In this document: positions 27,007 to 35,388 of the stretch, in pieces
Layout: each line of letters opens with the position of its first letter
Position numbering within the stretch: position 1 is the first letter of the stretch
From: Hohaiivirga sp031546825
GTDB taxonomy: Bacteria; Pseudomonadota; Alphaproteobacteria; Rhizobiales; Beijerinckiaceae
NCBI GenBank assembly: GCA_031546825.1
Contig: JAVBJU010000013.1
Location: 62,001-126,000 of the forward strand
DNA: 64,000 nt
Direction: 5' to 3'
Position numbers and translations under genes: made by a program
The notes under the pieces: generated by a model
What the model was told of the DNA's origin: nothing
Database searches by the model: none
The model's input: only the letters and a program-made list of their open reading frames with translations

Positions 27007-27708
27007 TCAGTATTTCCGCACTAAACTCACCAGCTTACCCTGAATTTTGACCCGATCCGGCCCAAGCACGCGGGTTTCGTAGGCGGGGTTCGCTGCTTCC
27101 AGGGCGATGGAAGAGCCCCTGCGGCGCAGGCGCTTCAAGGTGGCTTCCTCATCATCAATCAAGGCGACGATGATATCGCCGGTATTGGCTGTTTCCTGCT
27201 TGCGCAAAACCACGATATCGCCATCGAGAATACCGGCTTCGACCATCGAATCGCCGCGCACCTCAAGAGCGAAATGCTCACCGCCTGATAAAAATTCCGG
27301 AGACACCGCCACTGAGTGAGTATGGTCCTGCAATGCCGAGATCGGCGTGCCAGCGGCAATCCGGCCCATGACCGGGATCGAATAACTTTCAACAGCAGAA
27401 GGCACTGTAAAGGGCAGGGGCTTCGTGCGCGCATTGTCCGACAAACCGCCTTCCACGATACTTGGCTTGAATTTCGGCTTTGGTGCCACATAGCCTTCGG
27501 GCAATTTCAGCACTTCCAGCGCGCGGGCGCGGTTGGGCAAGCGACGAATGAAGCCGCGTTCCTCCAGGGCGCTGATCAGACGGTGGATCCCGGATTTCGA
27601 CTTGAGATCAAGCGCCTCCTTCATTTCCTCGAAAGAGGGCGGAACACCAGCTTCCGCAAGGCGCTCCTGAATGAAACACAGTAAGTCATGCTGTTTGCGT
27701 GTGAGCAT
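27007..27708 (-). CDS. lexA: SOS repressor LexA
   Basis: A 233-residue repressor-protease, the longer alphaproteobacterial form. The N-terminal winged HTH spans about residues 1-65 (SGIHRLISALEERGFIRR in the recognition region). The self-cleavage site is Ala119-Gly120 in RIAAGTP; catalytic Ser154 lies in RGDSMVEAG and Lys192 in EEATLKRLRR. A GTTC-N7-GTTC operator upstream (27779-27793) implies autoregulation, and a second one precedes dnaE. In rhizobia lexA normally follows moeA; here the Mu-like element and acvB-mprF lie between them. Confidence 0.97.
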   Translation of the reverse strand: MLTRKQHDLLCFIQERLAEAGVPPSFEEMKEALDLKSKSGIHRLISALEERGFIRRLPNRARALEVLKLPEGYVAPKPKFKPSIVEGGLSDNARTKPLPFTVPSAVESYSIPVMGRIAAGTPISALQDHTHSVAVSPEFLSGGEHFALEVRGDSMVEAGILDGDIVVLRKQETANTGDIIVALIDDEEATLKRLRRRGSSIALEAANPAYETRVLGPDRVKIQGKLVSLVRKY

Positions 27709-27778
27709 CGGGGCAGCCTCTGCGGGTGGGAACCGTCACCGGTAAATGATTCTGAAACAAACAGTGAACACCATAGAT

Positions 27779-27793
27779 GTTCCTGCTGTGTTC
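27779..27793. promoter_or_regulatory. SOS box of lexA
   Basis: GTTC at 27779-27782 and GTTC at 27790-27793 are separated by CTGCTGT, exactly 7 bases, matching the alphaproteobacterial LexA operator. It is 71 bases upstream of the lexA start and 77 bases from the Mu-like left end. Confidence 0.85.
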
Positions 27794-27869
27794 TGCAAGG
27801 GGCGGTGGAAGGCGATTGGTGGCTTTTGGAGGCGCGATAATTGGCTGCCCTTAAGCGCTTATAATTATC

Positions 27870-27955
27870 TGTCCGTTAAAACGTCAAGCTATTGAAAACA
27901 AATCACTTTTTATCGCGGTATTTAAGAACATGGAAGAGGGAGAATTTAACGGACA
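27870..27955. repeat. Left end of the Mu-like element with inverted end-type sites
   Basis: TGTCCGTTAAA (27870-27880) recurs in inverted orientation as TTTAACGGACA (27945-27955). TATCGCGG (27911-27918) recurs inverted near the right end as CCGCGATA (35673-35680). These are likely transposase-binding sites of the L1/L2 kind. Confidence 0.7.
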
Positions 27956-28013
27956 CGGAATTATTGGGATGTTGATTTTAAAAGGTTTTTTGCGAGCCCG
28001 TCTCTTTTGATAA

Positions 28014-28595
28014 TCAGGATTGCGGACCTTTTTGCGGACCCTTGGGTTGAGATTTTTTCTCTTTTTCATCCTCCGCTTTCAAAATAAGCTCAAAGTTTTC
28101 TTTTCCAAGAGCGTCTTCAAGGATTTTATCAAAGTTTGCTCTCTGTAGATTATCCTCTATAAATTTTGCGTTATTTCTAGCTTCTTGCATCATTCTCTCA
28201 AAAATAAATTTTCTAATTATTATTGTTGTTTTTGGTGAGTTGAAGTAATCGTCATTTTTGAAGAAATTTTCAATGTTTAACATAACAATTTCAAGATTTT
28301 TTGGTATTTCTTTTAATATGTCTTTGTCTTTCTTACCAGAAATATCGCCTAGCAAAACATAGCTTAAATCGATTTTTCCGCACATTGCGAGATAAACAAT
28401 GTGCTCATATGGTATGGAATTTCTCTTTCTCCATGCGGAGACAGTTGTTTTCGAGATACCAAGAGCATGGGCTAGCTCTGTATCTGTGCGAACATTTAGT
28501 TCGGAAGACAGACGGTTCAAAATACTTTCAGAATAAATTCCTCCAGCCGCTAACGCGAGTGCGCGATCCAGATCAGATTTCGGCGGTGTTGACAT
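28014..28595 (-). CDS. Phage CI-type repressor (Mu-like element)
   Basis: A 193-residue protein if read from the ATG at 28595 (MSTPPKSDLDRAL). The HTH is clear in TDTELAHALGISKTTVSAWRKRN, about residues 35-60, the family of phage CI HTH repressors. The remainder is rich in Lys, Asn and Phe and ends in a charged tail (EDEKEKKSQPKGPQKG); no LexA-like Ser-Lys protease site is seen, so induction by RecA cleavage is not expected. The coding region is markedly AT-rich compared with the neighbours. It is divergent from the ner-like gene with 49 bases between, the place of the Mu c repressor. Upstream in-frame starts exist (28607, 28694). Confidence 0.8.
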   Translation of the reverse strand: MSTPPKSDLDRALALAAGGIYSESILNRLSSELNVRTDTELAHALGISKTTVSAWRKRNSIPYEHIVYLAMCGKIDLSYVLLGDISGKKDKDILKEIPKNLEIVMLNIENFFKNDDYFNSPKTTIIIRKFIFERMMQEARNNAKFIEDNLQRANFDKILEDALGKENFELILKAEDEKEKKSQPKGPQKGPQS

Positions 28596-28621
28596 ATTGC
28601 GTACCATGAGTTTACATATTG
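28589..28621. promoter_or_regulatory. Divergent early operator region of the Mu-like element
   Basis: A TTGACA (28589-28594) pointing toward ner overlaps the repressor start codon. ACATATTG occurs twice as a direct repeat (28592-28599 and 28614-28621), 22 bases apart, about two helical turns. This is a plausible operator for the repressor or the Ner-like protein. Confidence 0.5.
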
Positions 28622-28644
28622 TAGACATGATTGGTGAGGAACGA

Positions 28645-28860
28645 ATGACTCTAACTGCTGGCCAATGCAAAGACAAATTTGAGGCGCAAGGCATTTCAAT
28701 CCGAGAATGGTCACGTTGTCATGGATTTAATCCCCGTACGGTTTATGCGGTACTCAATGGCGAGTTGAAAGCCAAACGAGGGATTAGCCATAAAATCGCT
28801 ATCCAGCTCGGAATAAAAGCACGTTCAGCTGATAAGTGCTTCAAACGGAAAGCCTCCTAA
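28645..28860 (+). CDS. ner: Ner-like DNA-binding protein (Mu-like element)
   Basis: A 71-residue HTH protein. The ATG at 28645 has GGTGAGGA upstream; longer in-frame starts run into the operator. The sequence GISIREWSRCHGFNPRTVYAVLNG reads as an HTH, and a basic tail ends it. Mu Ner (75 residues) represses early transcription in the lytic phase and lies in exactly this position, between the repressor and the transposase A gene. Its stop is 2 bases before the A start, suggesting coupled translation. Confidence 0.75.
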   Translation: MTLTAGQCKDKFEAQGISIREWSRCHGFNPRTVYAVLNGELKAKRGISHKIAIQLGIKARSADKCFKRKAS

Positions 28861-28862
28861 CA

Positions 28863-30887
28863 ATGGCCGATTGGATCGCATCCGACACCTTCGCCGTGAT
28901 AGTCGGTATCTCCGAGCGAAAGGCCAGATCGGCTTTGGAACGGGTGTTTTCTGGCAAATCAACTAGCTGGCGCGGAGCCTCCCTCATTGTCCGGGAAGTC
29001 CCCAGCCGGGGCGGTCGAAGCGGGATGCGGTATCAGGTTCGCGTTGATAGCCTTCCTGTCGACATTCGAAGCCGTTTCGAAGAGCTTTCGAAGGAACCTT
29101 GTGGGCTTATCTCACATAGCTTGAAAGCACAGCGCGAGCGAGAAGACTGGTTTCACGTCATCAAGCCGTTGATTGAGCTTGACGATCCGCTACAGCGAAG
29201 CGTTGCCCGTGCCGCCCTTATTGATGAGATCGCCGCGAAAGAACACAGAATCGACGGACAGACGATAAAAGTCACCGTCCGCACCATCCGCCGCAAGCTC
29301 GAAGCCTATAGAAAGAACGGGCTTTCGGGGCTTTCCAAGGACAAGCGCAACGATGCCGGGAAATCGCGTGTCATCGTCACACGTCTTTGGGATCAAGCCG
29401 TTCCGTTCGATGACGAAACAAAGGAAGCGGTTGCGGAAGAGTTTCTTAGATATATGCGCAGGCTGGTTGCTGGACCCGCACAGACCAGCAATGCGCAAGA
29501 CCTTGCATCATATAAGTTACAAGGCTTGACCACGGCACGGGCTTTTGATCCCGGCTCGGAAGAATTGAAGCGGATTTGTCAGGTTCCCCGCTACATGATC
29601 GAGCGGGAAAAGCAGTTCAAGCAAATTCATCTCTATAACCACGACCGCAAGGCTTACGATGATGCCAAGCCGCGCATCCGCCGCACCCGCAAAGGGCTTT
29701 TGCCCATGGATATCATCGTAGCGGATATTCACCCGGTCGATATTCTGTGCCGCCGCGCCGATGGCTCCACCGCCACGCCACGCGCCATTGCCTGGCTGGA
29801 CGTAGCTACTAACCGGATATGGATAACCCTTGTTCTGCTGGAAAAGGGAGAAGGTATCCGAAATGTGGATGTAATTGATTCATTCCGGGAAATGGTTTCC
29901 GAATGGGGCCTGCCTCGTAAACTTTATATGGACAACGGCAGTGAATACAATTGGGCCGATTTTGTCGATGACGGGCTGAAGCTGGTACTGCCGAACGGCA
30001 GCAGGATTACATACGAGTACGGCACACGCAAAGTTTCGAACATAGTCAGAGCCAAGCCTTACAATGCGGCAGCGAAGCCGATTGAAGGCATTTTTGCGGT
30101 CCTCGAAAAGAATTTTTTCAGTCTCATTACGGGCTGGATCGGCGGCGACCGCATGAAAAAGAAAACGGCAAATGTCGGTAGAGAGCCGACGCCGTATCCC
30201 GGTAGTTTCGAAGAATTAAAACGTGATATTGCAGATGTGCTTCGCTGGTATGACATCAAACCACAAACTGGCGAGTTTAAAGGCATTTCCCCGTCTGAAT
30301 TATGGACGCGAGCGGTTGCCGAAGGGTGGCAGCGGGTAGATGTTGACGAACGGGTATTGTTGCTTGCGTTTTCGGAAGAAAAGCCGCGCAAGGTTAGACA
30401 AGGCGCTATTCGTTGCAACGGATGGTACTGGACCGCGCCGGAATTGCGTCGCTATCAGGGCGACATGGTTTCCGTGCGGATACCGAAATATCATCATTGG
30501 ACCAAGCTGCCAGTTTACGACGAAAAAGGCGAACTCCTTTGCTTTGCTGAACCTGACACGCAATACGACTTCATGGATCCTCTCGGGGCTATTGAAGCAG
30601 CACAGCGTTCCCGGGAACACAAACAAGGTTTGGACGAACTGAGCCGCAAGACTCCCAAACTCAATATGTTGCAGGAAGTGCGTAAGCGGATTGCGGCTGC
30701 GCCTCCTGTCCCGCTGCCTGCGCCATCCGGGCGGATCGGCGGTTCCGAGAAGGCTGAAGAATTAGTCGCACTTCTCAGCGAGCCGGAAGATATGCGCCAT
30801 GCGCGAGAACAGCGGAAGCTCATAGAAAAAAATGAGAATTTTTTGAAATTAACGCGGACTTTCCGACGCAGCGGAACGCGGGGATAG
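28863..30887 (+). CDS. Mu-type DDE transposase (MuA homologue)
   Basis: A 674-residue protein, compared with 663 in Mu A. The N-terminal part has a Mu-type winged-helix end-binding region (IASDTFAVIVGISERKARSAL), and the core has the DDE triad: Asp288 in VADIHPVD, Asp357 in YMDNGSEYN and Glu408 in KPIEGIFAVLE, with spacings of 69 and 51 that compare with 67 and 56 in Mu. The C-terminal domain, which contacts MuB and ClpX, is full length. The frame is intact, so the enzyme should be functional. It would join element ends to target DNA through cut-and-copy transposition, with the B protein choosing targets. Confidence 0.93.
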   Translation: MADWIASDTFAVIVGISERKARSALERVFSGKSTSWRGASLIVREVPSRGGRSGMRYQVRVDSLPVDIRSRFEELSKEPCGLISHSLKAQREREDWFHVIKPLIELDDPLQRSVARAALIDEIAAKEHRIDGQTIKVTVRTIRRKLEAYRKNGLSGLSKDKRNDAGKSRVIVTRLWDQAVPFDDETKEAVAEEFLRYMRRLVAGPAQTSNAQDLASYKLQGLTTARAFDPGSEELKRICQVPRYMIEREKQFKQIHLYNHDRKAYDDAKPRIRRTRKGLLPMDIIVADIHPVDILCRRADGSTATPRAIAWLDVATNRIWITLVLLEKGEGIRNVDVIDSFREMVSEWGLPRKLYMDNGSEYNWADFVDDGLKLVLPNGSRITYEYGTRKVSNIVRAKPYNAAAKPIEGIFAVLEKNFFSLITGWIGGDRMKKKTANVGREPTPYPGSFEELKRDIADVLRWYDIKPQTGEFKGISPSELWTRAVAEGWQRVDVDERVLLLAFSEEKPRKVRQGAIRCNGWYWTAPELRRYQGDMVSVRIPKYHHWTKLPVYDEKGELLCFAEPDTQYDFMDPLGAIEAAQRSREHKQGLDELSRKTPKLNMLQEVRKRIAAAPPVPLPAPSGRIGGSEKAEELVALLSEPEDMRHAREQRKLIEKNENFLKLTRTFRRSGTRG

Positions 30888-30908
30888 GCAATGGTAAGGG
30901 AAATTCAC

Positions 30909-31709
30909 ATGTCCAGATCCGAGATCATTGATTTTTCGACCTGGTCTAGAACGGGGCCAGATAACAAAATCAAAGCTCCAGCCAATTTTTTGGAAACCTC
31001 AATATCCCAAAAAATACAGACCATGGTTGATGTGTGCCTTAACGCGAATTTGATCGGATTGGTTACAGGGGCGCCCGGAATTGGCAAGAGCACAACCTTG
31101 CGCTGGATTGCTTCACAGGAGCCTACTTACGCCGTTTATGTGGAAGTTAGCCCCGCACAAGCGGCCCTGAAACCGTTCTGTAAGTTATTATCTGACAATT
31201 TTGGCTGGGGTGTTGATTGTCAATATCAACACCAATGGTGGGAAGTTCTGGTTAGTAGACTTCCTGATGAGGCAAAACGTCTGCGCTATCTGATGGTTGA
31301 TGAGGCGCAAACCCTTGATAACGATGCTTTACGTATTCTCGTCAATTTCCAGGAACAGTTCGGCATGGCGGTCATTCTTGCCGGTAACGAAAGCACCTTG
31401 CGCCGCAAAAATTCCGGGCCTGCTTTCGAACAGATCACCGACCGTATTGGCTTCAAATTGAGGCTCGAAGGATTATTAGATAGCGATTTCCAATGCTTGG
31501 GGAAAAATTTCGGTTTTACTGGAGAAGATGCCTGTAATTTTATTATCCGCTACGGGAAGCAAACCAGTTTGCGTAAGGTCGAGCAACTACTGAGCGCAGC
31601 TAAACTTCTTGCAGAAAACGAGAAGATGCAACCAAATTGTGGACATTTGAAAGAGATGCTTGCCGTTATTGATGAAAACGCTGCGGAGCGGATTACCCGC
31701 CGCAAATGA
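30909..31709 (+). CDS. MuB-like AAA+ ATPase, transposition target-selection protein
   Basis: A 266-residue ATPase. Walker A GAPGIGKST is at about residues 54-62 and Walker B LMVDEAQT near 128-135, as in the MuB/TniB/IstB group. Mu B (312 residues) binds target DNA with ATP, stimulates the transposase and gives target immunity. AAGGGA lies 7 bases before the ATG at 30909; an upstream ATG at 30891 would add six residues. It follows the transposase gene directly, as in Mu. The frame is intact. Confidence 0.88.
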   Translation: MSRSEIIDFSTWSRTGPDNKIKAPANFLETSISQKIQTMVDVCLNANLIGLVTGAPGIGKSTTLRWIASQEPTYAVYVEVSPAQAALKPFCKLLSDNFGWGVDCQYQHQWWEVLVSRLPDEAKRLRYLMVDEAQTLDNDALRILVNFQEQFGMAVILAGNESTLRRKNSGPAFEQITDRIGFKLRLEGLLDSDFQCLGKNFGFTGEDACNFIIRYGKQTSLRKVEQLLSAAKLLAENEKMQPNCGHLKEMLAVIDENAAERITRRK

Positions 31710-31739
31710 GTTAACTGTAATCTGTATCGGAGACAGGAA

Positions 31740-32072
31740 ATGGTGTTACCCAACAGCACGAATTCAAACGAACCTAAGGCCAAAGAATTTTTCAACGGTT
31801 TTGGGCGGAAAAATTCGTTCGGAAATTACATTGAACGGCTGTATCCGACGCTCAAGATAAAGAATTACGAGGTTCGATGCCAATCGGGCGATGATATACA
31901 GATGGAGTGTTTGTCCAGCATCCACAATGTTCTATGTTTAGCTTGGGTTTACGATAAGATTTTTGCTGACGCCTCCGCTGAGGATGCCCTTGATGTTCTC
32001 GGCGCGGGTTCCGTTTTGATGGAGACCATTGCCCGCCAGATGTTTGAATTGCAGAAGGCGATAGACCAATGA
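31740..32072 (+). CDS. Unknown protein of the Mu-like element
   Basis: A 110-residue protein with AGGAA before its ATG. It contains two short amphipathic regions (FGNYIERLYPTLKIKNYEV and LSSIHNVLCLAWVYDKIF) and a helix near the C-terminus (VLMETIARQMFELQKAIDQ). I recognise no family. It lies between B and gemA, where Mu carries accessory early genes (kil, gam and others), and its stop overlaps the gemA start as ATGA. An accessory early role is inferred from position alone. Confidence 0.65.
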   Translation: MVLPNSTNSNEPKAKEFFNGFGRKNSFGNYIERLYPTLKIKNYEVRCQSGDDIQMECLSSIHNVLCLAWVYDKIFADASAEDALDVLGAGSVLMETIARQMFELQKAIDQ

Positions 32073-32500
32073 GTGGCATTTCCAAAAAGCAGATTGCCGT
32101 TGTGCACCTGGCCAAAAAGCAGCTTGGCTTTGATGACGAAACCTATCGAACCATCCTGTTCCACCATGGCGACGGTGCCTTGAGCGCCAATGAGCTTACG
32201 CCACAAGCATTTTCGGGCGTCATGGCATATTTCAACGCATGGGGTTTCCGCTCAAGTTGGATGCAACGCACCTATGGCGACCGGCCCGGCATGGCTTCGC
32301 CGCACCAGATCGATTTGATCCGCAAGTTGTGGCGGGAATGGTCTGGGGGAAATGATGAAGCGGCGCTCAACCTCTGGCTTGAAAAGAGCTATGGTGTTTC
32401 GGCGCTACGGTTCGTCAAGCCGGATGTGGCAGGCAAAACCATTAACGGTCTGAGAGCCATGAAGCGCCGGAGAGCGGTGAAAGTTGCCGGGGCTCGGTGA
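32069..32500 (+). CDS. gemA: GemA-like protein (Mu gp16 family, DUF1018)
   Basis: A 143-residue protein. The N-terminus KKQIAVVHLAKKQLGFDDETYRTIL, then LTPQAFSGVMAYFNAWGF, ASPHQIDLIRKLWREW and the C-terminal basic tail, follow the DUF1018 (GemA/gp16) pattern. In Mu, GemA alters host gene expression and DNA supercoiling. It overlaps its upstream neighbour by ATGA and its downstream neighbour by GTGA, so the early genes are translationally linked. Confidence 0.83.
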   Translation: MSGISKKQIAVVHLAKKQLGFDDETYRTILFHHGDGALSANELTPQAFSGVMAYFNAWGFRSSWMQRTYGDRPGMASPHQIDLIRKLWREWSGGNDEAALNLWLEKSYGVSALRFVKPDVAGKTINGLRAMKRRRAVKVAGAR

Positions 32501-32793
32501 AGGACGTTATGGAACATTCCGAAGACGTGAAAATGAAAGAGCTTCAAGAAACTCTGGCGCGGCTTCGTAACCTAGAGGAGCGTTGGGAGAAATCCTACTG
32601 GGGCGATAACTGGAAACACGTAAAGGCTAATCGTGATGCTGCACCCGATCAGTATAAGGAGCTCTCCTTGGAAGCAGCGAGCTATCGTCTCCATATGATC
32701 GAAACGGCATTTCGGTTGCGGATGCGCTATCGGCCCTTGCAAGTGAAATGGATCATGGACAGCCCAAATTTCCGCATCGATGAGCAAGAGTAG
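32497..32793 (+). CDS. Unknown small protein of the Mu-like element
   Basis: A 98-residue protein starting at GTG 32497 (overlapping the gemA stop) or ATG 32509. The first third is predicted coiled coil (VKMKELQETLARLRNLEERWEKSY), followed by an Arg-rich helix (ETAFRLRMRYRPLQV). No family was recognised. It ends the early gene block; a 243-base non-coding gap follows before the mor-like gene. Confidence 0.6.
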   Translation: MKDVMEHSEDVKMKELQETLARLRNLEERWEKSYWGDNWKHVKANRDAAPDQYKELSLEAASYRLHMIETAFRLRMRYRPLQVKWIMDSPNFRIDEQE

Positions 32794-33036
32794 CATCGTC
32801 GTTATGGCGAAAAGCCCGATTTAGGAATGGAATAGGAACGCTTGGAGAGCTAAGGGCAGGTTAAAACATGCTCGGCCCTATTTAGCGCAAGAATGCCCGT
32901 CTGTGAACGTCTATTTCATTTTCTTGTTTTTCAGTTTTTCATCTCTGACATTTCCTTTTTGCCCGCGTGTGCGGGCGTATTCCCATTTTATCCCGTTTTG
33001 TACCGTGTAGCGCGCTTCTCATTTTAAAGCAGGCAC
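32794..33036 (+). promoter_or_regulatory. Intergenic region ahead of mor, with hairpin and decamer repeats
   Basis: No convincing gene. It holds a perfect 6-bp hairpin (GCCCGC at 32961-32966, GCGGGC at 32971-32976), then TCCCATTTTA and TCCCGTTTTG spaced 10 bases apart (32981, 32991). The latter resemble the decamers at the right end of the element. It is the expected place for a middle promoter and for early termination. Confidence 0.5.
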
Positions 33037-33420
33037 ATGAACGAGTATCGTAATCGCCCCACAATAGAACAGCTTATCGAGTGGTTTGGCGTCCAGCGGG
33101 CCGCGGAAATCTGCATTGCCGTTGGCGGTAGCCGCTTGCGAGTCTCAAGAGGGGCGGGAATGAACCATTTCTTTGCGCCCGATGAAATCTCAAGATTTCA
33201 GGAAACGTGGGACGGCCTCTATATCAGGTTCCCGTTGGCCCTGAATTTCACCATCAGCTATTTGTCCGAAGTTGAGGGGCTTTCGCATGGCAAAATAGCG
33301 AGGGTTTTGCACTGTCATGAGGAGACTGTGCGCCGGAATTTAAAGAGCCCATCTTTCCAGTTCTCGAAGGACGGGACGCTCATCAATTCCATGCCCGAGA
33401 AGGAAGCTCGCCATGTCTGA
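33037..33420 (+). CDS. Mor-like transcription activator (Mu middle/late gene activator)
   Basis: A 127-residue protein. The N-terminal region LIEWFGVQRAAEICIAVGGSRLRVS resembles the dimerisation part of Mor/C proteins (129-140 residues in Mu), and a C-terminal HTH is seen in LSEVEGLSHGKIARVLHCHEETVRRNL. Mor binds middle promoters and allows late gene expression. It lies after early genes and a non-coding gap, as in Mu. Its last codons overlap the protease I start by 8 bases, which removes the lysis, terminase and portal genes that separate them in Mu. Confidence 0.75.
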   Translation: MNEYRNRPTIEQLIEWFGVQRAAEICIAVGGSRLRVSRGAGMNHFFAPDEISRFQETWDGLYIRFPLALNFTISYLSEVEGLSHGKIARVLHCHEETVRRNLKSPSFQFSKDGTLINSMPEKEARHV

Positions 33421-34402
33421 CGCTTCCACGGTGTTTCACGCTGCCACCGGGCAAATTCAGGAATTGCCGACCAGCGGGGATTTTTCCCGGCCGCAGTGGA
33501 TTCATGTGCTGCCTGCCGGAAGATTCACAGGGGCAGACGGCCGGGGGCCGTATGATGCTTCTTCACCGCAAACGATCATCGCCAATACGCGCAAGGTCGC
33601 GGGCAAGAAGCAAATTCCCGTCGATTACGATCATCAGACCGATCTTGGAGCCAAGAAGGGCTTTTCGACCGCTCCGGCTGCTGGATGGATTACCGGCTGG
33701 CAGATAAAAGAGGATGGTATCTGGGGCCTGGTCGAATGGACGCCCAAGGCGGCGGCGATGCTGAAAGACAGGGAATACCGCTTTCTTTCACCGGTATTCC
33801 AACACTCTCCAACGAATAAAGTTCTGGCGCTGCTGCGCGCAGGGCTGACCAACGATCCCAATCTTGAGCTGACTGCGCTCAACAACAAGGCAGGTTCCCA
33901 CATGGCCGATGCTGCACCTTCTTTCCTGCAAAGTTTGCGGGAGCTTCTCGAATTGCCGGAAGAAGCCGGAGAGTCGGAGATACTCGAAGCGCTCCGTTCG
34001 GCTTTGACAGCCAAAAATAGCGCCGATCCGTCAAAATACGTTCCCATGGACGTATTTCAGGACGCCGTGAAAAAGATACATGAACTGAATGTGGGAGCGC
34101 CACGGGAAATAGCTGAGGTCGCTGTCCATGAAGCCTTGCGCGTTGGCCGCTTGCTACCCGGAATGAAAAATTGGGCAATCCAGTTATGCACGGTGAACAA
34201 GCCCGCCTTCGATGCCTTTTTGAATGATACGGCGGGAGGGGCAAAAATTCTTAGTTTCATTGAAGATTTGACCACGCCGCGACTCAAAGGGCGCAATCCG
34301 GATCACGAACGCCAACAGGCCATGAGTGCCGAGAAAAAAGAAGTCCTTGAAAACCTCGGACTTAGCGAAAACGATTACAAATCCTACGGAGTGAAGAAAT
34401 AA
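33413..34402 (+). CDS. Mu gpI-like head maturation protease / scaffold
   Basis: A 329-residue protein (Mu I has 361). The N-terminus QWIHVLPAGRFTGADGRGPYD, then IPVDYDHQTD, AAGWITG and YRFLSPVFQHS, and AGLTNDPNLEL identify the Mu I/prohead protease family; the C-terminal third probably acts as a scaffold, as in the Mu gpI/Z product. It processes the head shell during morphogenesis. The ATG overlaps the mor-like gene by 8 bases, and its TAA shares a base with the T start. The frame is intact, so the protease is not an obvious relic. Confidence 0.88.
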   Translation: MSDASTVFHAATGQIQELPTSGDFSRPQWIHVLPAGRFTGADGRGPYDASSPQTIIANTRKVAGKKQIPVDYDHQTDLGAKKGFSTAPAAGWITGWQIKEDGIWGLVEWTPKAAAMLKDREYRFLSPVFQHSPTNKVLALLRAGLTNDPNLELTALNNKAGSHMADAAPSFLQSLRELLELPEEAGESEILEALRSALTAKNSADPSKYVPMDVFQDAVKKIHELNVGAPREIAEVAVHEALRVGRLLPGMKNWAIQLCTVNKPAFDAFLNDTAGGAKILSFIEDLTTPRLKGRNPDHERQQAMSAEKKEVLENLGLSENDYKSYGVKK

Positions 34403-35289
34403 TGATCCCGAATTCCGCAAGCATGGCTCTCCTGTTCGGGGGCTTCAGTACGGCTTTCGCCAAGGGGATGCAGAACGCTCCGTCTCGGTATGCCGAAATT
34501 GCGATGAAGGTTTCTAGTAATGCCCGCTTCAACAATTACGGCTGGCTTGGCGCTTTGCCGAGAATCCGCGAATGGCTGGGTGACAGGATTATTCACAATC
34601 TGTCCGTCCATAATTACGCCATTACCAATCGGAGTTTTGAAAGCACCGTCAGTGTTGAGCGGGTCGATATCGAGGATGACCAGTACGGGATTTATGGCCC
34701 GATCTTCGAGAAGCTGGGGGCCGATTCTGCAACTCATCCCGATGAATTGGTTTTCTCACTACTGGCGGCAGGGTTTGGCTCCCGCTGCTATGACGGCCAG
34801 AATTTCTTTGACGCCGATCATCCGATTGGCGACGGTGAAACTGCAACCAGCGTTTCCAATGTGCAGGCTGGCGATAAGGCACCTTGGTTCTTACTTGATT
34901 GCAGCCAACCCATTCGTCCGCTGTTGTTTCAGGAGCGCCTTCCTTATCAGATGCAACGGATTGATTCCGATACCGATATGAACGTTTTCCTGAAGGATAA
35001 ATACCTTTATGGCGTTCGTGCTCGATGCAGTGCTGGTTATGGCCTTTGGCAACTGGCCTATGCCAGCATGGCTGAACTGACACCGGCCAACTATGAAACC
35101 GCGCGTTCAGCCATGGCGACCATGAAGAATGATAGCGGCAAATCACTCGGTATCCGGCCAACACACCTCATCGTGCCACCGTCGCTGGAAGGGGCAGCGC
35201 TACGCCTTCTCAAAGCAACGATCAGCGGCGGGGAAAGCAATGAATGGGCCGATAGCGCCAAGCTGGTTGTAACGCCGTTCCTTGAGTGA
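34402..35289 (+). CDS. Mu gpT-like major head (capsid) protein
   Basis: A 295-residue protein, near the 305 residues of Mu T. Typical features are LFGGFSTAFAKGMQNAPSRYAEIAMKV at the N-terminus, the WLGALPRIREWLGDR segment, GSRCYDGQNFFDADHP, and the C-terminal LIVPPSLEGAALRLLKA with NEWADSAKLVVTPFLE. It appears complete. In Mu about 400 copies form the head. Portal and terminase genes are absent here, so DNA packaging would need help from another phage, or the shell would be empty. A hairpin at 35333-35364 follows. Confidence 0.9.
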   Translation: MIPNSASMALLFGGFSTAFAKGMQNAPSRYAEIAMKVSSNARFNNYGWLGALPRIREWLGDRIIHNLSVHNYAITNRSFESTVSVERVDIEDDQYGIYGPIFEKLGADSATHPDELVFSLLAAGFGSRCYDGQNFFDADHPIGDGETATSVSNVQAGDKAPWFLLDCSQPIRPLLFQERLPYQMQRIDSDTDMNVFLKDKYLYGVRARCSAGYGLWQLAYASMAELTPANYETARSAMATMKNDSGKSLGIRPTHLIVPPSLEGAALRLLKATISGGESNEWADSAKLVVTPFLE

Positions 35290-35332
35290 GCCTCGCACTC
35301 ATGAGCCGCATTGACGGCCAGGAACGCGCGGT

Positions 35333-35364
35333 GGCTCCTACCGTTGGACCTCTCGGTAGGAGCC
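35333..35364 (+). terminator. Hairpin after the head gene
   Basis: GGCTCCTACCG (35333-35343) and CGGTAGGAGCC (35354-35364) form a perfect 11-bp stem around a 10-base loop. No strong T-run follows, but its place after the T gene suits a terminator. Confidence 0.6.
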
Positions 35365-35388
35365 GCTTCGTATTAAAGGTGATAGGTA

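Noticed and set aside
32961..32976. A rho-independent terminator before mor
   Set aside because: The 6-bp hairpin is perfect, but the T-run lies on its 5' side, so it does not fit termination on either strand by the usual rule; it is left as a structural element.
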